A DNA stretch of 64,000 nt from Gnetum montanum (taxonomy: Eukaryota; Streptophyta; Gnetopsida; Gnetales; Gnetaceae). Position numbers and translations under genes: made by a program. The notes under the pieces are model-generated. The model was given only the letters and a program-made list of their open reading frames with translations. It made no database searches and was not told where the DNA came from. The stretch is from the NCBI GenBank assembly GCA_015680685.1, contig MNCI01010116.1, positions 1,720,954 through 1,784,953 on the forward strand. The letters run 5' to 3'. The number at the start of each line of letters is the position of its first letter. Position 1 is the first letter of the stretch. This document shows positions 12,638 to 24,770 of this stretch, in pieces.

Positions 12638-13065
12638 GTGTTTAGTAACATGATATCCTTATTGTGCATGGCTAAGGCTCAACCTCATTAACGTTGCCTG
12701 CAACGTTAATGGTGTTGAACATTTAGGAGGAAAAACTATGTTGTTATAGAAATCTCTCCACCTCTTCTATTCATTCTGATGGAAGATAAATGTGAAGTTA
12801 GGATAATATGGATCTGTATGAGCATATGAAATTCTAGTTTTCATGGGCATACTCCAGTCTTCTTCATCATGTCTTTTTTCATGACTCTTTTGTTTTTCCT
12901 TGGAACATGGTAACTTTTCATTATTTTCAAAGCCATGTTATATGCTTGACACTCTTAAAGGTGTGTGTGTGTGTGTTAAAGGATTAATTAAAAATGTGTA
13001 GGATAAATTTTGAGATTCCTAATACAAAGAACTATGCAAGAACAACTACTAAGCATGCATTGACA
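12638..13065 (-). other. Untranslated leader of second Athila relic
   Basis: This lies between the primer site and the gag start on the minus strand. No ORF is credible here. It holds a perfect 26-bp palindrome (12686-12711) and a short (GT)n run near 12960-12977. Confidence 0.55.
12686..12711. repeat. Perfect 12+2+12 palindrome in leader
   Basis: CATTAACGTTGC, two bases, then GCAACGTTAATG. The arms match perfectly despite heavy decay around them. In leader RNA it would form a stable hairpin; a packaging or dimerisation role is speculation. Confidence 0.9.
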
Positions 13066-13085
13066 CATCCTTACCAACAATGCTA
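13066..13085 (-). other. Primer-binding site, decayed tRNA-Asp type
   Basis: The minus strand reads TAGCATTGTTGGTAAGGATG right after the LTR end. Compared with TGGCGCCGTTGCCGGGGATG all differences but one are transitions. Confidence 0.6.
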
Positions 13086-13086
13086 A

Positions 13087-13280
13087 TGATGAGTCGTAAG
13101 GTATTCCAAAACTCCACCATACAAGTTACAACTACACAAACATGACTAGATCATAATCTGTGGATGGACAATGTAACTATTATAGAAGTTGATAATCAGT
13201 TCGTGATTGTTGTCTTCCCAATTTGAGTTAGTAAAGTGTAAGTATATGGTTTAACTCTATGAGAGGCATATTATATATTG
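13087..13280 (-). mobile_element. Truncated Athila 5' LTR (U5 end)
   Basis: About 190 bases of the 3' part of family A LTR survive on the minus strand, matching the complement of 25440-25636 and 1-110. The rest is lost at a junction near 13280, after which plus-strand gag of another relic starts. The junction therefore joins two inverted copies. Confidence 0.75.
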
Positions 13281-13287
13281 AGGCATA

Positions 13288-15300
13288 TATAATGAAAAAA
13301 ACTCTACCAAAACCATGAATCCTATTCACAAACACCTATCATTCATCTAGAGAAACTTGTCAAAGTGTAATTACATTCAATCCTTTCATAAACAACTATG
13401 AGAGATGCAGAAGACTCTAAACATGGATGAAGTTGAAGATCTAGAGCTTCTATGGGACCAAAAGAGAATGAATTAAGGATTCATAGAAGGAGAACCAACT
13501 AGAACCATTTGCCAACTACTTCTTCTTCTTCCTCATGATTATCAGTGGAATCCAACAAGAGGAAATGAAGACTCAAAGACTATGATAGGAAGAGACAAAG
13601 GGATCATGAGAGACATGAATATCGAAGAAGGTATCCTAATGAAGAGGAAGATTATTATGAACAATAGAGAGATAAAATTAGGTATGAGGAAAGGTAATGA
13701 CACTATGATCACTAAAGGGATCACAATTATAACTAAGCCTACAAAGCCAATGATCATGAAGAAGCTCCACTAGCCACTCATAGTATGATTAACATTAGAG
13801 AAGTCGTGTATATCCCTACTAGGCATGTATGGGATAGTTGCATTAAGAGACTAGACATGGATAATATTCCTAATTTTGAGGATGGATATAATGTAGATCC
13901 ATAGCATCATCTTCGAGCATTTCATGATGCCTATGTCCTTTAGAATATTGAGAGTAATTGATAGAAGTTGAAGGTTTTTTCCCATGGTCCTCATCAAGGA
14001 AGTAGAAAACTAGTACTGGACTCTAGAAGTAGAATCAATCCAAAGGTGGAGTATTATGCTAGAGCTCTTTAATGATAAGTATCAAACCTATTCAAGAGTG
14101 TCGAATCTAAGGAAACAAATCTAAGGATGAAAGCAATGGATACATGAATCCCTTGACGTGGTAATGGATAGATATTATTCATTACTATGTAGATGCCAAG
14201 GCCATGTACTTTCACAAAGGGAACAACTAAGGCATATTATTAATGGGTTAAGCAACAAGACTAGAGAAATCCTTAGGGTATATGCCTAATGAAGATTATA
14301 AAAAATGACAAATCATCAAATTCACAGACTAATAGATCAAGTGGCCAAAGAGGAAGGAGAATTGAAGAAAAATTAATTAATTGAGAAATACAATCGAGTT
14401 CCTTCAATAAGAAAAAGAGATGTTAGAATGTTTGATAGATAAGAAGAAAAAATCCTATAGGATGTCATTCCAAAGAAGACTCTACCCATCTAGAAATCAG
14501 TTAATGACATTGCAACAAAAGTAGATAAGATGTGGAACTCAATGGATGAGAAATTTGCTATTGTAGTTAAGATAGTAGAGGAGAAGACTAAATAAGTGCT
14601 TAGAAAGAATAAAGAAAAGAAAAAAAGGAGAGATAATAGATGAGATAATTACAAACATAAATAAAAAGTTGCTATAGTTGATAAATTTACAAACTCAAGT
14701 TTAGAAGATGAAGAAGGATGCAGAGTATGCCAATATGAACATCATAAGGGATGTTGTTCTACCATGGCCTACTTGCAAGAGTCTAGAGCACATGCACTTT
14801 ACCCAAGATTTGTCAAGAATTAGATGCTAAAATGATTACCTTATCCACAGGGTAATCTTAGATAACCTTTTCATCAGGTATACTACCTAAGCGAAGCCTA
14901 TTCTCAATCACAAGAGCAATACCAATAGCAGTGGAAATAATCACAAGAATGGGAAATGACACCTCCAATTTTGCAATATCCATATAGGTAAACCAATCCT
15001 TATGGATATTATGTTCAACATCCAATCTATCCTAGAAATGTTTTAGTTCATACTTCCTCTTACTACTATGCACAAGAATAGCACAAGTGCACTACTTTAT
15101 GAATGGATCCTAACTTTTATGCACATCAACCAACAACTGGTTCATCAATACAACCTCGTAATTCTATACCACTAATACTGCCACCAGTTATGCAAAGAGA
15201 ACTACCAACACAACTGCAACAAAAGAATGCTACTATAGTGGTAAATACACAAGAGGATGTGATATTGAATGAACCTTGATCTAGAAAACATCCATTTTTT
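13288..15300 (+). pseudogene. Athila-type gag remnant (third relic)
   Basis: The sequence enters gag in mid-frame (it corresponds to about 12505 of the second relic), so the N-terminus, leader and 5' LTR are missing. It includes an Arg/Glu/Asp-rich region (13560-13760), a capsid-like region (13850-14300) and a knuckle CRVCQYEHHKGCC at 14717-14756 that fits CX2CX3HX4C. A Gln/Asn/Pro-rich tail runs to about 15230. The knuckle is intact here although many stops interrupt the frame. Protease follows in the expected order. Confidence 0.7.
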
Positions 15301-15399
15301 AGAACAAGTCTAGAAAGGATTCAAAGGATGGAAACTTCACCTATGTTAACCCCATCCATATACACTCCTTAATGGAATACCAAGCTTCCACATTCTACA

Positions 15400-16135
15400 G
15401 ATCCAAATTTGATCACCTTCATGCTCACTCAAACTATCATACATTGGATTAAGGTAGGAGCACTTCCCAAGAAGAGAATAAATCCATGGAGTCCCTTAGT
15501 ATATCTCTAAATAGCAGGACATAAGCCATGCAAAGCTCTACTAGATTCTGGGTTGGGAGTAAACCTAATTTTACAAGATGTACAAAGCCTAAAATCTTCC
15601 TCCACTAAAGAAGAGAAACATCTAATTGAAGCTTGTAGACCAGTCAATCACTATTCCACTTGGATAGGTGGATGATGTCATTACCATCATAAGTGGCTAG
15701 TCCTACCCTACTAATTTCTTAGTAATAAATGTGGGAAAAATAAGGGAGACTTTTCTATAATCATGGGAAGAGCATGGCTTAGCACCATGGATGCTAAGCT
15801 AAGAATAAAAGACTTTTCCTTGGAAATTTTCAAGGAAGATGAGGCCAAAATGATATAGAAACACTGAGCTCCATGTATTGCATATAGGAATAATAGGTGC
15901 AATTATGTGTGAAAAATCTGGGCCATCAAAACAAAAATCAACATAGCATGTAATCAATGTGTAGAAGATATGTGTGTGCAGCAATGCCTATATGCAGTAG
16001 CCACCAAACAAGAAGGTACCCACTGGCTGATTCCTAACAAAAATAAAGTCCAAATTGTACATGGAACCATCCATTTGGATTATAAGTGCCTATGTTGTAG
16101 AAGCTGATGAGTTAGAGCAATTAAGAAAGAAACAC
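15400..16135 (+). pseudogene. Athila aspartic protease and linker
   Basis: At 15528-15560 the frame reads CKALLDSGLGVNL, with the catalytic DSG triad intact. At about 15760-15800 it reads IIMGRAWLSTMDAKL, the segment that follows the flap in Ty3/gypsy proteases. A linker to RT follows. The length is close to other Athila copies. Stops occur between the motifs, so it cannot be active. Confidence 0.75.
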
Positions 16136-16299
16136 CCTTATGTACACTCACATCAAGAAGAGGATATCATGTGGGGATAGTTAAAAATACTAAATAATTT
16201 TGAACTAGAACCTTTAGAGTTAAAAGTCCTGCCAGAAGTACTAGAATAAGCTTTTCTGAATAATATGAAATTGGTAATTATTAATGTCGATCTTGATAA

Positions 16300-17230
16300 A
16301 TAAAAAAGAGAAGATTATTGGAAGTGGTGAATAAATGGCTAACAACATTTGCATGGTCCTATGATGAAATAATAGGTATTGATCCATTTATATGCCAAAA
16401 CTGATTTTATATAGATCCAGTTCTCAAATGATGTTGTCAACCTTAAAGAAGACTAAATCCTAAACTTAAAGAAGTGGTAAAGCAAGAATTGGAGAAAAAA
16501 TTAAAGGTAGGATTCATTTAGCTAATCGCAAATAGTAAATGGGTTAGTTCCTTAGTCATTGTTCCAAAGAAAGGTGGCAAGTGAAGGATCTACATTAACT
16601 TTTGGTTATTAAATTCAACAACATTGAAGGACCACTTTCCTCTACCATTTGTTGACCAAGTCCTCAACACTATATCAAGACACCAATACTCTAGTTTCCA
16701 TGATGAGTACAATGGGTATAATTAGATCTACATTACACCAAAAGATCAAGAGAAGACCACATTTACCAATCCATGGGGGACATTTTTCTACAAGTATATG
16801 CCTTTTGGCTTATGTAATGCTCTTGCTACTTTTCAAATACTGAGCATCTTCAAAAAATATATTGGTAATGGAGTAGAGGTATTCATGGATGATTTTTCTA
16901 CTTATGGACTAGACTTCAAACAAGCATTGGATTGACTAGAGCAGGTTTTGAAAAGATGTGTTAAAACTAATTTGAAACTCAATTATCAAAAGCACTATCT
17001 AATGGTCCAAGATGGTATTGTTTTGGGACAAAGGGTATCATAAAAAGAAATAGAGGTAGACCCAAACAAGATAAGAGTTATTTAAAATATCACATAGAGG
17101 CCACAAACTATTAAGGATGTTAGATCATTCCTTAGCCACATAGGATACTACAGAAGAGTCATCGAAAATGTTTCAAACATAGCAAAGACACTAGTTGAAC
17201 TAACAAAGGAAGATGCATTGTTCCAATGGA
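16300..17230 (+). pseudogene. Athila reverse transcriptase remnant
   Basis: Ordered RT motifs are visible: WVSSLVIVPKKGGK (16540), LLNSTTLKDHFPLPFVDQVL (16610), TFTNPWGTFFYKYMPFGLCNALATFQ (in pieces, 16755-16840) and VEVFMDDFSTYG at 16875-16910. VEVFMDDFSxYG is a signature of Athila-clade RT, where most gypsy elements have YVDD. The catalytic Asp pair is intact. The connection region GYYRRVIENVS (17150) follows. At least six in-frame stops interrupt it. Confidence 0.85.
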
Positions 17231-17700
17231 GAAAATAGTGTAGAAGGCATTTAAGACATTAAAGAAAAAGCTAATTGAAACACTAATCATTTAAGATTTG
17301 AATTGGTCTAATCCCTTCCACATTATGAGAGATGCCTCAAACTATGCATTCAAAAAAATACTTACTTAGCTCGATGATCATAAAAAATGATATTACATAC
17401 ACTATGCTAGTTGAATAATCACTAGAACCCAACTAAGCTACACCACTATAGACAAGGAGCTTATGGATGTGGTGTATACGCTGGAAAAATTTAGACATTA
17501 TATGCTTTAGTATCCTATTTATGTCCATATGAATCATAGTGCCATAAGATTTCTAATAAATAAACTAGTGGTTAGTCTAAGGAAGATACAATGGTTTGTG
17601 ATATTATAGAAGTTTGACATTACAATGATAGATAAGAAAGGAACTAAAAATGTTGTAGCATATCATTTGTTAAGACTAAGATGGGAACCATAGAAAGAAG
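17231..17700 (+). pseudogene. Athila RNase H remnant
   Basis: MRDASNYA at about 17325 corresponds to the first catalytic Asp block (usually CDASDYA). TTIDKELMDVVYTLEKFRHYM (17445-17510) corresponds to the catalytic Glu block. KKGTKNVVAYHLLRL (17635-17680) is the KGxxNVVADxLSRL end motif with the final Asp changed to Tyr. The domain degrades template RNA during reverse transcription. Confidence 0.8.
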
Positions 17701-18980
17701 ATAAACCATTATCAGACCAATTTCCCAATGAAAATTTTTTTAGTAGAATAACAATGGTTGTCAACTCAATAAGAAAGTCATGAATTACTAATTACATGAC
17801 TTATCTCACCAAACAATAGCTTCATATTGAGTGGACTAAGAAATAAAAGGAGTAGTTCCTTCATAGAGTCAAATGATATATGGAAATTAATGGAAATCTT
17901 TATAAGAACTATGTCGATGGATTAATTAGATGGTGTGTTCCAAAGAAGAACTAGTAAAGAATCCTATAATATGCACATGAAGAACCATGTGGTAGTCACT
18001 AAGCAAGATGCATAATAGAACTAAAGCTAATGATGACAAGCTACTTCTAGCCTATCATGTTCAAAGATGCACACAAATTCACTTAGTATTTTAAAAGATG
18101 CCAATGCAATGAGGGAATAACAACCAAAAATTAAGAACCACAATAATAGATCAAACCATTAGAACCATTTGATATTTGGGGAATTGATTTTATGGGTTCC
18201 ATAACACTTATGTTCAATGAGAAATCATATACTATAGTGACAATTGACTATTGCTCAAAATGGGTAGAAGTAGCTATAGTCAAAGATTGGATAGCTAAAA
18301 GAGCTGCAAAATTCTTTCAACAACACATGGTAAATAGGTTTGAAGTACCACATATACTCATATTCGAAAACAAAGCACATTTCATAAGAGCTACATTCAA
18401 GAAGCTAATGCAACAAATTGGGGTGAACCACAAACTAACTACACCATACCTTTCCCAAGAAAATGGTTAAGTGGAAGTGACTAACTGAAAAATCACTAAA
18501 CTATTAACTAGAATAGTTATTTAATTTAGAAAGGTTTAGAACACTAAGTTGAATGATGATTTATCAACATATAGATCCACATGGAAACTTCCAATAGGAT
18601 ACTCTCCTTGTGAGTTGGTTTATGGGAAAATTCCCATATTACCAATCCAAGTAGAGCTACAAACATTAGATACTACTAGTGAACTTGACCTAGATTTAAA
18701 CTTAGCTCAAAAAGAATGCCTTAGTTATCTTAAACTTATAGAAGAAAATATACTTGTAGCTCTAATGAGTAATGAAGTACACAAGAAATACTCCAAATGT
18801 AGGCATGACGTAAGAATATGATAAGTATCAATACAACTAGGCAATAGAGTCATCTACCACAATCCCAATCATGTGCCACAGAAGGCTAAGTTCCAAACTC
18901 TATGGGAAGGATCCTATATTATCCATGCAACATACCCATCAAGCGTCATGTAGATCTATCACCTAATCAACCCACAAAAA
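17701..18980 (+). pseudogene. Athila integrase remnant
   Basis: A zinc-binding region ends in YFKRCQC near 18090-18112. The core starts with IWGIDFMG (18174, first catalytic Asp). The second Asp block, normally SDNGTHF, reads FENKAHF (about 18365), so that catalytic residue is lost. The Glu block is ENG-VEVTN (18460) with one stop. WKLPIGYSPCELVYGK (18580-18630) and NRVIYHNP (18840) are the expected C-terminal motifs. Two open pieces (18192-18470, 18549-18821) carry most of the core. It ends at a G-rich tract. Confidence 0.85.
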
Positions 18981-19104
18981 CTTATCTTGTTCAAATATTC
19001 AATAAGTCAAACCATTCTACAAACATCTTGACTCCTCTGTGTATTCTACCTTGTTTGCCAAACCATCCTCAACTTGTTCCATCTTCTGGTTAACTATTTC
19101 TAAT

Positions 19105-19122
19105 AATAGTAGTGGGGGTGTT
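19105..19122 (+). other. Polypurine-like G tract at the end of pol
   Basis: The sequence AGTAGTGGGGGTGTTT has the same form as the 3' polypurine tract AATCGTGGGGGTATGA at 62683-62698 and recurs at 57602-57617. It could serve as a second plus-strand priming site; see findings. Confidence 0.5.
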
Positions 19123-20735
19123 TAATGTGACACTTAGGCACTGAAATTTTGTTTTCTTTTTCTTGTCTTACTACTTTTTCATATTCTTGATATCTTTTCT
19201 ATTCTTTTATACTTTTCTCATTTCTTCATCATTTTATGTGTCTTAATATATTTTCAATTCTTTCTCTAATTTTCCATTCCTATCATTTTCTATGATTTTT
19301 CATCATTTTCCTTGAACATATTTTTGTTGGATTTCCAATAAAATGCAAAGGAATAAAGCAATATGTAGTCCTAATAATGTGAAGGTTACCCTATTTTATT
19401 AAATCATGGAAGGATTAATTCTATATACAGTGAGAACACATCATCCATTTACTTATTTCCAATAATAAGAGGTTCTTACCATAGTCATAGTGATATTCTT
19501 TTCATAATAAATATGTAATCAATATGCCTAAATAGAAAAGTGAAGAACCAAGTGGGAATAAAAAGAATGTGACATCAAGGGGATTTATGGATTCTCTAGG
19601 ACTACTACTATAAGTTTTATCCTATTGTTAAGATTGTATTATTTTCTTGAGTTCTAACAAAAAATGGAAGTATGAGTACAATAAGTGTTACCTTTCCATG
19701 TCATTGGAAAGACATGTTATCCATTCTTGAAGGTAGTCCTTTAGTAAGGTTGACATAGTAAAAATATAATAAATGCATAAGAATAAGACTTTTAGGGGTT
19801 AAATGTGAAAGACATGTTACCCATGCTTGAAGGTAGGAGAATTCTCATAAATCTCAAAAATAAAGTATGCTATTAATAAAATCCTTTCTTGAACTACATT
19901 GCTAAGTGATAATGCTTCATGCAATAGTGGTAGTCTTATGGTTGCTAGTTTTGGGATGATCCAATATGATGTCACTGGTAAGTGGTATGGACTTGGTTTG
20001 GATCTTGGATAGAAGGACTAATGATCACTTTAATTATATCTCAAGCACAAGAATTCATTATGATTATGGTAAGACAACTCACATCCCAATTTCTGCAATC
20101 ATTTCTAATCTTGTTCCATCTCACTGGTATATATAATCATAATTCTATTGTTTTGTGTAATAGAGTGTATTTTTTGGTAGTGATGTCATAGCTATGATGT
20201 ATTAGGTCCTATGATGTCATAGCTAGGATGTTGTATCTACAATGTCACCATTATAAAAATCTATATGTACACACAAGGAGATAGAAATTTTACATTCTTC
20301 TATTTCAAAGCAAGTGGAGTTCATGTTGTTTTTCTAAGCTCTGATGCTCGAACTTCCAAGGTTCATAACCTCTTCACTGTAGCTCTAATTTGTGTGATTT
20401 TTGAATCCTATTAATTCTGGAGTGCTCAACTTAATCATGGAGAAGAGTATTGTACATTGATAAACCAAGTTGGACCAAATTTTTAGGGTAAGCATAAGAG
20501 TAAATAATATTATTTTAATAAAATTAATGAAATAAAAACTAATGAGCCTAACCGATTCTCCTAGACAACCATCCAATGGTAAAATAAACAAAAAAATAAA
20601 GGGTTTCTTTTTGAATTTTTCTAACTCTACAATCATAATAAGAGCCATGAATAACAATAAGAATAAAAATTGAATCAAAACCAAGTTCCTAGAAAAGGAT
20701 TATGAACTATTAGAAATCTATTTAAAATTCTTGGA
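19123..20735 (+). other. Noncoding spacer between pol and env-like ORF
   Basis: The stretch is T-rich at first (19130-19330), with no coding frame. Two copies of a conserved motif GAAAGACATGTTACCCAT...AAGGT lie at 19707-19733 and 19807-19834; a third copy is in the other Athila element at 58332. Between 20180 and 20235 TGATGTCATAGCTA-GATGT is repeated twice. An ATTATAAAAATC TATA-like string lies near 20250. I see nothing else. Confidence 0.5.
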
Positions 20736-22119
20736 TATGCTTAAATACATTTTTGATGATTATAGATAACTCCCAAGAGACTAGTAGCAAAAGGATCCTC
20801 ACAACCAGAAAGTAAGAGACCATGAGGCTAAGGTAGAGGACAAGTTGGAGAAAAAACTCCACAGGTAGAACAAGCAAAGCAAGAGGTCCAATCTTTCAGT
20901 ATCCATTAACAAACTCCTATGTTAGAATAATCTACACAAGTTGAGTCAAAGACACCAATAGCTCTTAAGTAGGGACAATGCCTCAAGCTATCAATAGAGG
21001 GTCTCCAAGAAATCCAAGAGAAATCCATCATGTCCATAGTCATTATGGAATTAAATTTTTGACCATTCATGGAGTTTGCTTTTGAGAGTATCAAGATCCA
21101 ACTCCAAGCCTCTCCTCTATGGCCCACCCTCTCATGTAATAGTGAATGGTACCTAAGAGAATTATATCAAATTTGGAGAAATAACCAAGATGATGTGACT
21201 ATAAAGATTAAATAATTCTTAGTATATTATTCTGTAGAAGCCATTGCAAAGGCACTTAACATTTCCAATGTTGGAGAAAATGTAGCACAAATATCAACCA
21301 AATCTAACATAGATGCAAAGAAGCTCTAGCTACAGAGATCCTATAGGAAATAGAACAAAGAATATAGTGAACTAAGAGCTAAGATAAAGACCTACTTTAA
21401 GATCAAAACTTATTACTTGTTTCCAACCAAGAGATTTAATAGGATCTCTACATATGTAGTAAGAGGAAGTGCAATACTTATGGAAAAATTCAATGCTAAC
21501 ATAGCACATCTACTCTTCCTAGAGATCTAGAGAAGGTTTGAAGAGAAGAAGGCAAGGAAACTCACACTACCATTCCCTTGGCTAATTAGAAAGTTATGCA
21601 AGTAAGTGGGGATTCTAGGATATACCAATGGTGTTCTAAGAAAAGACCAAAATGCATCATATGCAGAAATGTCTAAACCAGTGCCACCAAAAAGGGATAA
21701 GCTAGAAATTCCAGTAGGCACTAAGGGAGCAGTAGGTTCTACACCAACAACTTGCTAACAATAATAAGTAAGATCCAATGGATCAATGCCTCTTAGTAAT
21801 AAACTTGAACATAGAGCTCCAGTAGCATAATAGGATTATAGAACTTCAATGAGTTACTTGCAACAAATAGCAAAAACTATCAACTGGGGAGCAAGAGAAG
21901 GTTCTACTCTATAAAGAGTAAGCGATAACTTCATAAGACTTGCAGTATCAACAAAACCTACTAATGGATAGGTATCTCTACAAGTAAGAGAGGACAATTA
22001 CTAGGTGAAATAGATTTCAGGGAACATTGGATCTTTCCAAGTGATGCTAGAAATCAAAGAAGAAGCCACAATAGTGATCATGCAACACTAAGATGTAGCA
22101 GGAGTAACAAAAGTGATCA
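20736..22119 (+). pseudogene. Env-like 3' ORF remnant, first part
   Basis: A degraded long frame lies downstream of pol. Around 21430-21620 it reads YYLFPTKRFNRISTY, then a HLLFLEI block and LPFPWLIRKLCK, matching the equivalent part of the element at 60240-60450 (FHLNLI, HLIYLEIEKCF, LPFPCLIRKLCR). The FP-LI-LC pattern resembles 3' ORFs of plant Athila elements, whose role is unknown although env has been proposed. The frame continues to 22119, where a solo LTR interrupts it. Confidence 0.6.
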
Positions 22120-22124
22120 TTAAT
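22120..22124. repeat. Target-site duplication, left (TTAAT)
   Basis: TTAAT pairs with CTAAC at 23140-23144; both differences are transitions. The other relic (complement of about 2258-2280) shows the uninterrupted sequence and supports this junction. Confidence 0.6.
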
Positions 22125-23139
22125 TGGTGTAGGGGCTGCACCTTGAGAGATCCCAATAGGATCCAATCCATAACTTCTAAGTAGATCTAGCTTAGAAAAT
22201 AGGAATAACATAATAAAATGGAGAAAATATTTCTTGTATTAATAAATTTCTTGAATACATAGAAAATACATCAAATATGAGGAGCCAAGCTCAACTCACA
22301 ACTCTCCCAAGGATCCTAAACGCCACACTTTTCCTATTTGAATCCTCAATTGCTTACAATGGAGCTCAAGCTCAAGAGAAGACACTTACAAGAGATTCTC
22401 CTAATCTCTCTTAAGTGTTCTCCCTTGCCTCTCCCTTAACTCTCACTCAACTTCCTTACATAAGCTCTCTTTCCTCAAGAGCTTTCTCTTACCCTCTATT
22501 AGAATTTTGGCCTTCAACATTTGCACTTTAGCACTTAGTGCTACGACACTTAGCAGTATGGCCCTTGGTAATGTAACACTTGGCACTTTCACACTTTATC
22601 ACTTGGCACTTCAACATCAACAATGATGAATTACATCAATATTTATAAGAAATAGGAAGGTAAAACCCCTAGAAACATTTCCTCAACTCAACTTGAGATT
22701 CTTTAGATGTTTCTCAAGTCTTTTTACCTTCTCCTCAGCTATTTCCATCTTGCTTTGGCCATTTCCTAAATTGAAATGGGCATTTTTGAAAGTTTTCCCA
22801 TGCATTTTTGTCATCTCTAGATTTGCTAGGATGTCTACTATGAAAGTCGTACTTTCAAGAGAGACATCTACTATTTTTGCTAGACATCTACTCTGCATTT
22901 AGGATGTCTACACTTTAGGGGAGAAGTCTATCTTTCAAAGGAGATGTCTCTTCTACAAGTGCCAAAAATAAAAGTGCTCATTTTGATGTCAGGAGCCTCC
23001 AGATGCCTCCAAATAACTCCTCAAAGATCCTATAACCATCTAAACTCATTAAAATGAGCCAAAATAATCCAAAACATCTAAGAATCATCCTCAAGAAAAG
23101 GAACACAAAAAGAGGATTGAAAGAGGTATCCCTACACCA
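22125..23139 (-). mobile_element. Solo LTR of chromovirus-like element
   Basis: A 1015-bp LTR with 10-bp inverted ends, TGGTGTAGGG and CCCTACACCA, sits alone inside the env-like ORF. It is the same family as the LTR at 8156-8943, in opposite orientation. A minus-strand TATA box (TATAAATA) is at 22640-22647. Near 22520-22615 a CACTTGGCACTT-like 12-14 base string is repeated about seven times. Solo LTRs form by recombination between the two LTRs of a full element. Confidence 0.85.
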
Positions 23140-23144
23140 CTAAC
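23140..23144. repeat. Target-site duplication, right (CTAAC)
   Basis: This is the partner of 22120-22124. After it the env-like ORF resumes with CATATTGTGAAATCCTTTAA, as in the uninterrupted copy. Confidence 0.6.
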
Positions 23145-24560
23145 CATATTGTGAAATCCTTTAATGTTTCTATTGTGTCACCAATAGATATTACTAGAGC
23201 CAAAGATGTGCAAATGTTAGCTAAAACATCCATGACCCGAGCAAAGTAAGAAGATATCCTTGATCAACTATTGTAGATTGGCCAAGGTATGCAAAATATC
23301 TTTGATATCCCCAATGATATCACTATAGTGTACTCAGATTTGATCTTCACAAAGGGAAGTTGGTCATGGCTAAAATAAGAGCTAAACATGTAGATATTTA
23401 CGTGCAGAGGTTGTAAGCTAAGTTAGCATCTATGAAAGAAAAAAGAAGATACCCTAAATAGTACATAGTGCTAGACCAACTAGAATAATTCAGAATAGAA
23501 CATGTGAGGTAGCTAATTACCCAAAACATCCAAGTTGAGATGGAGAAGCAGAAACTAGTATGAAATATATTAGTGGCTAAAGCTCAAACATATGCACATG
23601 TCAAGGCCATAAATGTCCTCAAGGAAGAGAATAAAAGACTTTTTGTATACAACACAAAGTTAATAGATATTAAATGGTAGAAGAATATTCTCAAGGAAAG
23701 CATTCATGAATTATGAGAAAAATTTATTAGAATCAACTATGATATGAACAAATTGGCCAGTGAAAGTTGCACCCTATCAATGAAAGAATCCACACCATCA
23801 AATAGAAATCAGCAATCAAAATAAGCACATGGAGAAAAGAGGCCAAAAAAGCCCAAAAGACTCAAGGAATACTTTAAGGATTAAGTGGGCATGTACAAGT
23901 AGATTAATGAGAAAGATACCTGGATGGCCAAGGCCAAAATCAATTCAATCACAACTTGAATACCAAATTAGCAACTAATTCTGGATAGCCTTGCCCATGT
24001 CCACCAAGTTGAAGTAAAAAATAAGGATCCACATATAGAAGATCTCATAGAGTACATGCGGTTAGCAAACCTTTGGTATACTAACTTCGCCATGTTAATA
24101 GTAGGATGACCAAGGAATGAGTTAGAATATTAGGTTGTAAAAATATATGTAATGTATGAAAATAAGTTTGCAAATCCAAAGGATGCACATTAGAAATTAC
24201 ATGTTGAAAACTCTGATCTTAAAGTAGTCAAGGCCAGCTACCAAGGGTAGAAGGATGTAGCAGTAAACCTAGCTCATTGAATGATCAATTATCAAGAACT
24301 ACGAAAGGTGGCCATAGCATTTGAAGAGGAAAGAAGGCAATTCATAGCTTGGTGTGTTAAAACAAATAATATGTTTCCATAGCTACCATGCCCATTGGAG
24401 GTATCGATACCATCAAACATCACCAAACTTGCATGGACAGTACATTATCCCAAATCAAAGGAAGAAAAGCTCTAGGCACTCCTAAACTAATACTAATTTC
24501 AGAAGCTCGATGACAAAGGAAAGAAGCTAATGGAGGAGCCTTCACCATCGAGAACATAAA
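23145..24560 (+). pseudogene. Env-like 3' ORF remnant, second part
   Basis: This continues the ORF after the solo LTR. It is rich in Lys, Glu, Gln and Leu with heptad-like spacing, so a long coiled coil is plausible (inference). It matches the minus-strand relic at 862-2300 and, more loosely, 61040-62440. It ends near 24560 (GGAGCCTTCACCATCGAG then TAA). Many stops are present, several at codons one transition away from CAA, CAG or CGA. Confidence 0.6.
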
Positions 24561-24770
24561 GGCTACATTAGGCTGTTTCATTTTGTTTTGTCATTAAATG
24601 TAATTATCATGCTATGCATGATAATTTTGTAAAAACACCACTCGAACCACAATGCAGCATTCAAAGTCATGTATATAGGAAGTCATGTCAAGTTTGAGTA
24701 TAGCTTCCAATTTTGTAAGGAACTCTATCCTCATTTTGTTTTAACTCAAGGATGAGGTTCCAATCAATCA
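24561..24770 (+). other. 3' untranslated stretch up to the LTR
   Basis: It corresponds to 845-1080 (minus strand) of the first relic. The polypurine tract expected just before 24771 has decayed to GGATGAGGTTCCAATCAATCA. Confidence 0.45.

Noticed and set aside
13542-13757. Hydrophobic minus-strand frame suggesting a membrane protein
   Set aside because: It is the complement of the charged Arg/Glu/Asp-rich gag region; the hydrophobicity is a shadow.
22520-22615. Possible CRISPR-like or spaced repeat (CACTTGGCACTT)
   Set aside because: The units are degenerate, lack spacers of fixed length and lie inside an LTR of a plant-type genome.
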